Origin: Limnephilus marmoratus | Lineage: Eukaryota; Arthropoda; Insecta; Trichoptera; Limnephilidae | Reading direction: 5' to 3' | DNA length: 64,000 nucleotides | Assembly: GCA_917880885.1 (NCBI GenBank) | Contig: OU862920.1 | Location: forward strand, 37,483,019 to 37,547,018 | In this document: in pieces, positions 57,739-64,000 of the stretch | Layout: every line of letters starts with the position of its first letter | Position numbering within the stretch: position 1 is the first letter of the stretch | Position numbers and translations under genes: made by a program | Notes under the pieces: model-generated | What the model was told of the DNA's origin: nothing | Databases searched by the model: none | Seen by the model: only the letters and a program-made list of their open reading frames with translations

Positions 57739-57951
57739 TCAAAATCCTTGAAAGAACATGTTATCTGGATTGTATTGATTAGCGAATTGTGCAATGTGCA
57801 TGATCACTTCAGCACCCCCTAGTCCCTGGGGGCTTTTACCAGTGAGAGTTCTGAATGATTCATCGAAGTGAACCAAATATTGTGTAACCCAATTAAAAAT
57901 ACCCATTATGAATTTTAAAACATAGTTTTTTTTACCATTTGTAATGGACAT
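57739..57951 (-). CDS. Small ORF of unknown function (possible partial gene)
   Basis: 70 codons from ATG at 57951 on minus. Composition is protein-like and not repeat-driven: IFNWVTQYLVHFDESFRTLT, then a Gly-rich turn and EVIMHIAQFANQY. Removing one T from the run before the stop would extend the frame by nine residues, so it could be a slightly broken copy. No splice sites or neighbours confirm it. I do not recognise the family. Confidence 0.3.
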   Translation of the reverse strand: MSITNGKKNYVLKFIMGIFNWVTQYLVHFDESFRTLTGKSPQGLGGAEVIMHIAQFANQYNPDNMFFQGF

Positions 57952-58074
57952 AAAACGTCCCTAGATTTAAAAAATATTTCTATCCATTAAAAACGTGAAA
58001 ACATCTTTATCTAGGTCACTGAATATTTATAAATACCTGAAAATCTTGTTTATGTGCTTAGGAAAAAAAAAGAT

Positions 58075-58415
58075 TATATAATTCACACGCGGATGAAGTG
58101 AAACTAGAAAGTCGCTTTCTTTTCTTTTGCAGGTTTATTCTAAAGTGGTTTAAAGATTGGATATTGATTTCACAAAAATATATTTTTTTTTTTATTTCGT
58201 AGAATTCGAACCTCCGTTCGCTTGATGTTTGTCTCTCTGGCCGCTGAGATTAGTCAGGCGCCTTGCCCAATGCGCTATGGAAGGCCCGCGCCGAAGCGCG
58301 AATTTATCGATTTACATTAGAACCGAGTATTATTAGTGTAGAATTGAGTTGTGACGCATTTCCGTTTCATCCGAATTTTAAATCACTAACAGAGTTAAAG
58401 AAGTTTTACTTCAAA
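58075..58415 (+). repeat. B2-type module with tRNA-like head on minus
   Basis: Plus: AATTCACACGCGGATGAAGTG, GAAAGTCGCTTTCTTTTC, then a core 'gattggatattgatttcac', an A/T run, and the complement of a tRNA-like sequence. Ends with 'cgcatttccgtttcat', 'aaatcactaac' and TTAAAGAAGTTTTACTTC. A second copy lies at 62707-63010. Confidence 0.65.
58201..58290 (-). repeat. tRNA-derived SINE head
   Basis: On minus: A-box TAGCGCATTGGG (58277-58266) and B-box GGTTCGAATTC (58212-58202), about 65 bases apart, with CCTGACTAATCTCAG between, which could form an anticodon-like arm. The long spacing suggests a class II-like or expanded tRNA origin. Together with the 'ccaatcttt' body and A-rich part it looks like a SINE rather than a working tRNA. 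A more decayed copy lies at about 62855-62930. Confidence 0.5.
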
Positions 58416-58419
58416 AAAA

Positions 58420-58700
58420 TCGAATGCAACTCACACAGGGTAGAATTGAAACCTTCACCTACAAAATCTCAACCGATAGGAGCCTTGAAAAGTGAGCTCA
58501 TAAACAAAGCGGCTAATACGCGCAACTTCACAGAGCGTCACGTTTTGTAGGTACTGTACTTAGGTAAGGTTTCATTCTATCTCATTCTCTCGCAGTATAA
58601 ATCCTATAGATGTACGTGTTTGTCTCTTTTTTGTGTCACTCGTTTCTGTTTCATGACTTTCAAATCACAAAGGTGCTAAAGAAGCTTCACTTAAAAATGA
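58420..58700 (+). repeat. Family B1 module
   Basis: Begins CTCACACAGGGTAGAATTGA, then a diverged middle with TCTCTCGCAGTATAAATCCT and 'gtgtttgtctctttttt', ends CAAAGGTGCTAAAGAAGCTTCACTT. It directly follows the B2 module. A 95-codon frame at 58263-58550 crosses the two and is not a gene. Confidence 0.6.
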
Positions 58701-59636
58701 ATTTTCATTATTAAAAATTGAAATTAGGTTTTCAAAGTTTAACCATTCACAGCAAATCAAGAAACATTTTCAGAAAGTTTTACTGGCATAAAAGCTTTTA
58801 ATTACGTTGCGCAATAGTTAATTTATTAAATAATTTCATGTTACAAAATGTTTGCAATATGAAAAATATTATATTAGTTGTTTATTAATTGTTTTGCTGA
58901 AGGTTGTTATATAACGTTCCTACACATGGACAAATTAAATATGGATTCAACGATGTAATATTAATATTACATCGTTGGACTATTTTTCAATTTGAAAGTA
59001 AACCAACATTAAAATCGTTCAATTAAATTAGTGGTCATAAATTTTATTGTAATGCTTTACAAAATCAGATTTGCCGAATTTATATAATACCTTATATCGA
59101 TATTATGATGTACGGTGTGTATATTTATGTAGGTCACTGTATAAAAATAAATCATGTTTAACTACTTATGAACACGTAAAAAATACACCGCAAATCTTAA
59201 AATCCGGACTGATTTTAGCAGTAGCCTGTCGAAGTTAAATAACGTATGAGAAAATACATTTTATTAAAAGAAACACAATCCCATTTATGTGTACAATAGC
59301 GAATCGGTCTCACAACATTAAACCTTGTGAAATATACCATTTTGTTCGGATATGTCAACCGGATATCAAACGAATTTTCCAATATTGGAGCATAACGTAT
59401 GGCCCCCCTATGCAGGTTATTGTCAAAGTTATGGGAAGGGTTGTCAACTACGACTTTATTCACAAGCGTCTATATGGCTTACAATTTTTAACAGTGTATT
59501 ACAAAATGTTGGCTTTTTTAGAGAGCTGTGTTCTGCAATGTTCTCAGTGAGAAGTGTTTTTATTCTTTTGCGCATTACGTGATACTTCCACAGTTGAGAT
59601 TTACAATGTTCATAAGAAGGTAGGTATCTATCTTTG
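58701..59636. other. Unassigned; overlapping frames at 59.2-59.6 kb
   Basis: ATATTAATATTACATCGTTG makes a small palindrome near 58950. At 59215-59582 frames of 75-90 codons are open in two plus frames and one minus frame. The minus one (59463-59215; VVVDNPSHNFDNNLHRGAI) and plus ones all look moderately protein-like, so I cannot choose and call none. Confidence 0.35.
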
Positions 59637-60062
59637 GGTTCATCCTGCCGACAGTTCATCCCGCCGACAATTCATCCGGCGACAATTCATCCTGCCTGAT
59701 CATTTAGAAGCTTTTTATTAAGTAAGTATGCAAAGAGGATATACGGCCGTACCACCAAAATCGATATACTTTTATCTGAAGGCATCTTGAGTGGAAATCC
59801 GCTGTAAAAATATTTTTACTAACAATTATTTCGACTCTCCGAAGAAGCATGCGTGAATAACAAAATACGACATACTTATACTTATAGGTTAGGTTAGGTT
59901 AGGTTAGGTTAGGTTAGGTTAAGTTGAATTGTCAGGATGAATTGTCGCCGGATGAATTGTCGGCGGGATGAACTGTCGGCAGGATGAACTGTCGGCCGGA
60001 TGAACTGTCGCAGGATGAACTGTCGCCGGATGAATTGTCGCAGGATGAACTGTCATGGAACC
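59637..60062. mobile_element. Foldback transposon with minisatellite arms
   Basis: Flanked by perfect 9 bp direct repeats CTATCTTTG (59628-59636 and 60063-60071). Ends are inverted (GGTTC.../...GGAACC). The left arm has four units of (GCCGACAGTTCATCC)-type sequence; the right arm has eight units of GGATGAACTGTCGGC-type sequence in the opposite sense. The loop (about 59700-59925) contains (GGTTA)7. Nine-base duplications and variable repeat arms suggest a Mutator-like foldback; no transposase is present. Confidence 0.8.
59885..59923. repeat. Insect telomere-type (TTAGG)n tract
   Basis: Seven consecutive GGTTA units (TTAGG motif in phase), then GGTTAAG. It lies inside the foldback element, so it is interstitial. 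Confidence 0.9.
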
Positions 60063-60071
60063 CTATCTTTG

Positions 60072-60714
60072 TCAGTTTTATTAACTTCCTGGAGTTTTGA
60101 AATATCCATTTAAGTGCACAAAAATAAGGGGAAATGCTGATTTGTTGGTGTATTTTTAATTTACGGCAACAGGATTAAAAAAAAAATGTAAATATAGATT
60201 TATTTATATTATTTCTATTTCATTTATTTGAGACATAAACAGGATATTACTAATAGATATGCAGATGTTGCATAACATGATGTTACTAATAGATATGCAG
60301 ATGTTGCAGATCTATTTAACTGCACGGAAGGTAGGTACAAGAGGGCTATGCTATCAAACCTTTTCAGTCAATATTAATGCTATATTTTGTACTATAGATT
60401 TTTGTATGTTATTGTCTATCTGGTGTCATTTCTAATTCAAATGCCACAATCATCTGTTAAACTTTTATTTTTATTATTTCTGTATTATTATTTTTCATTT
60501 TGTGACATGTAATCAGTTCTTATGGTATATGTATACCGTTGAAATTAAATAAATTTGAAGAACATTCTTGTGGGTAATGTAAAACAAATTAAAATACAAA
60601 TATAAATATCCCTAGACTAATGTGTCTGCAATAATCACATTTGCATATTCACAGAAGCAAACACGTGAAAAACAATGTCAGTATAACGTCATTATTAAGT
60701 TCTGGAAGTATTTT
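60072..60714. other. No gene recognised
   Basis: AT-rich. A short tandem duplication, TTACTAATAGATATGCAGAT then GTTGCA, lies at about 60246-60310. Confidence 0.45.
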
Positions 60715-60920
60715 ATTTTTTGAAGCGAAAATTTCTTTAGCACCGTTGTGATTTGAAACTCGATGAAACGAAAAATTACGACACTAAAAATAGACAAACA
60801 CATACGAGTACATCAGTGGGATTTAGCCTGCGAGAGAATGAGTGCGGTGCGGTACTTCGTAGCCTCCCCACTCCCGTCTATTTGAGTTTTCTCTTCTACC
60901 GCGTGTGACTTGCACAGTTT
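60715..60920 (-). repeat. Family B1 module, reverse, near complete
   Basis: Reverse copy: GCGAAAATTTCTTTAGCACC, GTTGTGATTTGAAACTCGAT, 'agacaaacacata', GGATTTAGCCTGCGAGAGAA, 'ttcgtagcctccccactc', and TTCTCTTCTACCGCGTGTGA. All B1 blocks are present. Confidence 0.75.
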
Positions 60921-61234
60921 ATTATTTTTATTTTGACAATTATTTCGGCGGTCATTTTTATTTTCACTGTGGCTGGGTTAAGTAATGGGAGAGATTATAG
61001 TTAGAACAAATGGATGTTGAGTTAAGCACTTCATGGCTTCGTAATCGCTATGACTGGTGATTTGCAGCATGAGGGGTGAAGGTCATCCTAATGATAGTCA
61101 ACCTCTGATAGGTGGAGAGGGCATCAGAATTAGAAAAAGAAGGATGCTGAATTCTGTACTTAATTAAATGAATTATAACAAGTATTACATATATATAAAA
61201 TTTTATACACACATTTCTACTACCATAATACGGA
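60921..61234. other. Spacer, no gene seen
   Basis: No gene. A 69-codon minus frame (61257-61048) has no recognised domain. Confidence 0.35.
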
Positions 61235-61480
61235 CATGTGCCTACTGTGATAGTCACAGTGACACCTTCAGAAAACTAAAGTAGGCAAGAGTGAGGACGC
61301 TATGAAACAGCGCACAAATATGAGACCGATTATTATACCACATTATCTCGCAGGCTAAATCCTATTGATGCATGTGTTGGTCTCTTTTTAGTGTCCCATT
61401 TTTCATTTTATCGAGTTTCAAATCACAACGGTGCTAAAGAAATTTCACTTAAAAAAAAACATTTTTGCAGTTCACATGTG
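61235..61480 (+). repeat. Family B1 module
   Basis: 'caccttcagaaaactaaagtagg', 'aagagtgaggacgctatgaa', 'gagaccgattatt', CTCGCAGGCTAAATCCTATT, 'tcgagtttcaaatcacaacg' and GTGCTAAAGAAATTTCACTT. Its left palindrome is missing. Confidence 0.75.
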
Positions 61481-61690
61481 GCAGTAGAAGAGAAACCTTC
61501 AGACAACTAAAGTAGCCTAGGGTGGGGAGGCTACGAAGCACTGCAAAAGAGGAGACCGATTATTTACGACGCACCGCACAAAGAGGAGACCGATTATTCT
61601 ACCTCATTCTTTCGCAGGCCAAATTCTCTAGATCTAGATGTATACGTTAGTCTCGTTTAATTTACTTTTTTCGTTCTAATTTACAATGAA
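61481..61690 (+). repeat. Family B1 module, partial, in tandem
   Basis: Directly follows: GTTCACATGTGGCAGTAGAA, 'ggggaggctacgaagcact', 'gagaccgattatt' twice, then TTCTTTCGCAGGCCAAATTC. The right end is lost. Confidence 0.65.
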
Positions 61691-62334
61691 TTTTCAGAAA
61701 ACGAATAAATTAACAGATAGCTGAAATGCCAAATGCTCTAACTCAGACTTTGTACGCTTTAGTCAATCGAATATTTGTAAAAAATGGCAAGAATTCCAAA
61801 AGCTTATTAAACCGCTTTCAACATTGATGGATTGAACAACCAGATGCCATAGTCTGGTCATTTGGGGTTGCTGTAGTCTCATTGGCTCCAGACGGGAGTA
61901 GCTGGGACTCTTATGAGGTAAAAAAAAGATGGGTCCTGCCTTCTAGTCAACGACAGCCCTTAGAAGTATCGCAAATGGTCGTCGTTCTCGCAACACAATG
62001 GCGACATTTTAGTGGTTACCATTGCTTACAAAAAGAAACCCGGTGCATTCTTCCTCTTTTAATCAGAACGGAGCACGACTCGGCAGCCGGTGCACACCTC
62101 TTCCTCGATCGGATACTGTGTATTATTCGAGTAATGAATTATTACTTACTTATTTATTAACACCTTGAAGGCTGTTACATGTTGTCACACTATCTTGGTA
62201 AGTTGAGATGGTACTTTATACAATACGTGTAAAAATGAAGTAAGTAGGTACAATAATAGTTTGTATTTACTCCTTAAAGCGTTTTTTTATACGCTTAATA
62301 AAAATGTATGTCGATAAAAAGGTGCACTTGAAAA
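61691..62334. other. No gene recognised
   Basis: Part (61845-61915) resembles 6790-6850. A 92-codon frame (61882-62160) over this has no recognised domain and is weakly supported. Confidence 0.35.
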
Positions 62335-62706
62335 AAAACGAGTGTGCTTTAGACCACACGACTGAAGTAAAACTTCTTTAGCTCCATCTATATGATAGGA
62401 GGAAATAAAGAAAATGTGCGCGCGCCCTGTCTCTCTTGCTCCTACAGCGTGATACAGACAATTATAGGCCTGCACTGTGTAACGTAACTGCTATGAGAGA
62501 AAGAGAGAAAGAAAATGTGTGCTCGCACCTCTCTCTCTTGCCCTTCAGTAATATACTAAACGTAACTCTCTCTCCCTCTTTCTATCTTCACTAACTTATA
62601 TCTGCCTCTCATCTACCGTTCGCCTCGCTTTTCGTAAGGATCTTGTCACTCATTCACCAGCTTACTCCCCAAGTCAAGCGTGCGTAAAGAAGTTTTACTT
62701 AAAAAA
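62335..62706 (+). repeat. Family E module, full copy
   Basis: Left end GTGTGCTTTAGACCACACGA then TGAAGTAAAACTTCTTTA; right end TAAAGAAGTTTTACTT, the inverted match. The middle has CT-rich runs ('ctctctctt') and a 'gttcgcctcg' block shared with 9.55-9.65 kb. Confidence 0.7.
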
Positions 62707-63015
62707 TCAGAATTTGCAATTCACACGCCATGGAGTGAAACTAGAAAGTCGCTAGATGTCGCTTTCTTTTCTTTTGACTGTTTTTTTTTTAAGTGGTTTT
62801 AAGATTGGATATTGATTTCACTAAAATAAAAATGATTATTTTTTTTGGATTTCGTAGGATTCTAACCTCCGTGTCTATCTCTCTGGCCGCTGAGACTTGT
62901 CAAGCGCTTTTCTCGCTTATTAGAACCGACGACTCGTCAAATAATAAATTTTAGTGACGCACTTCCGTTTTTCTAATATCAAATCACTAACGGGGCTTAA
63001 GAAGTTTCACTTTAA
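62707..63015 (+). repeat. B2-type module, second copy
   Basis: Starts GCAATTCACACGCCATGGAG, GAAAGTCGCTAGATGTCGCT, 'gattggatattgatttcac'; SINE head relic at 62855-62930 ('ctctggccgctgagacttgtc'); ends 'aaatcactaacggggctt' AAGAAGTTTCACTT. Confidence 0.7.
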
Positions 63016-63029
63016 AAAATACTATCTAC

Positions 63030-63265
63030 AAATGTGCAGTTCACACGCGGTAGAAGTGAAACTTTCAGAAATCTAAAATATCCAAGAGTGGGGAGGCGAC
63101 GAAGCATCGCACAAAGAGGAGACCGATTGAACTATAGATTATAGTATCTCTTTCTCTCGCAGGCTAAATCCTGTAGGTGTATGTGTTTGTCTCTTTTTAG
63201 TGTCGCTATTTTTCGTTTCGTCGAGTTTCAAATCACAACGGTGCTAAAGAAGTTTTCACTTCAAA
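63030..63265 (+). repeat. Family B1 module, best copy
   Basis: GTGCAGTTCACACGCGGTAG, AAGTGAAACTTTCAG, 'gagtggggaggcgacgaagc', 'gcacaaagaggagaccgatt', CTCGCAGGCTAAATCCTGTA, 'gtgtttgtctctttttagtg', 'tcgagtttcaaatcacaacg' and GTGCTAAAGAAGTTTTCACT. I used this copy as the reference for B1. Confidence 0.8.
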
Positions 63266-64000
63266 AATGCTATTACTTATTTCTTATCTTTGAATGGGCG
63301 AATTTTTGAAAAATAATTAATATTTACAGATGTCGGAAGATTATTAGGTATACACATAGAACCGTCACGTCGCGTCGGCCGGGTATCACGGATAGGTAAT
63401 AAGGCTCTTTAGGTAATGTTATAAAAGATTAACTCTAAAAGTGTGACATTATGCCAATCTGAAAGAAAACCGACTCCACCATTTTACATAAAAAACTTCT
63501 CGACTCACAGCTTTAAAAAAGTTATAAAAATGACATTAAATATACTTTTAAATTCCAAAACCTCCAACCGGCAGAAGTTTTTAATGAATTTTGAAAGGTT
63601 TGCAAAGTAAAATATTGGAAATTAGCTTGTGTGGTTTGATCGATTCGTATCAGGAGGTTTTAAAGTAGTCTGAAAAATGGCTGACCCAAATAATCGCCAA
63701 TAGTCAGAAGCCTCCGAAAACTGCGGTTGTAAATATGGCAGATATCATAAGCGTAGTCATGCCACTGGCATCAATCTATTATGATTCATCTTAAAAAGAC
63801 GTAAAAGCAAGAGAAAAGTATTATTTTTAATTGAACGAGAAAACATTTTACAATTCTGCTAAATGAGCCTTGTTGTTGTCAGCAGCAATTCGCGGCTTAT
63901 GGTGTGTTCCGGAGGGGGTGGTAGTGTACTTCAAGAATTTCTATGAAATTGAATTGGGAACCTTATTTCGTTCTTCCCTCGAATTGAGACCTCGTGAAAC
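63266..64000. other. No gene recognised
   Basis: Ordinary AT-rich DNA; no frames above 60 codons and no window repeats seen. Confidence 0.4.

Noticed and set aside
58263..58550. 95-codon frame
   Set aside because: Crosses the junction of two repeat modules and a SINE head; no protein signal.
59885..59923. A chromosome end
   Set aside because: Only seven TTAGG-phase units, inside a foldback element and followed by ordinary sequence, so interstitial.
1..64000. CRISPR arrays, bacterial operons, riboswitches
   Set aside because: The window is eukaryotic. Tandem repeats seen are minisatellites without spacer structure.

Overview
This is insect nuclear DNA. The window is AT-rich, has no operons, and is dense in LINEs, MITEs, SINE-like pieces and microsatellites. 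It holds a spliced insect-type gustatory receptor gene with consensus GT/AG introns, and a short (TTAGG)n tract, the telomere motif of many insects. I cannot fix the order; a non-dipteran insect, perhaps hemipteran, is an impression only.

Host genes are sparse. The one I can model is a four-exon gustatory receptor on + (42643-51482, 408 codons, phases 0/0/1). Its 7 kb third intron is filled by a dead RNase-H-bearing LINE, and the end of exon 3 with its splice donor is duplicated inside that intron. A tRNA-like sequence lies in intron 2. Two weaker protein-like stretches, 17064-16887 and 57951-57739, both on minus, could be host coding sequence but I do not recognise them.

Most of the rest is mobile DNA. 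From left to right: a 235 bp foldback (1535-1769); a 986 bp hAT relic with perfect 8 bp target duplications that keeps only a BED zinc-finger ORF (5224-6209); LINE endonuclease and RT scraps (about 9.96-12.17 kb); a 5'-truncated LINE with a 641-codon open frame and poly-A tail (13007-15230); a TA-flanked palindromic MITE (15669-16042); a jockey-like LINE on minus (17175-18770); G-rich minisatellite repeats (19.1-20.2 and 32.2-32.7 kb); MITEs with 3 bp TTA/TAA target duplications (21520, 22287, 25960, 34493); a LINE 3' fragment with a (TTAG)n tail (29.1-29.9 kb); a 2,030 bp LTR element with identical LTRs that encodes Gag and protease but no pol (39169-41198); an R2/R4-like LINE remnant (55.15-56.23 kb); and a 426 bp foldback with 9 bp target duplications, minisatellite arms and a telomere-motif loop (59637-60062).

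Six dispersed families recur and are named A-E and the SINE here. A (3.4, 10.7, 34.1, 37.0, 38.8 kb) is GC-richer. C (3.7, 21.0, 31.1 kb) is about 0.7 kb. D (7.9, 19, 25.7, 32.2, 37.7, 51.6 kb) carries G-rich minisatellite. B and E (1.4-2.2, 9.5, 57.4-63.3 kb) share palindromic ends around GAAGT..ACTTC but have different middles. Several insertions can be checked inside the window because an uninterrupted copy of the target repeat is also present.

The most interesting objects are the gag-protease-only LTR element, the minisatellite-armed foldback, the modular B/E repeat cluster at 57.4-63.3 kb, and the rearranged receptor intron.
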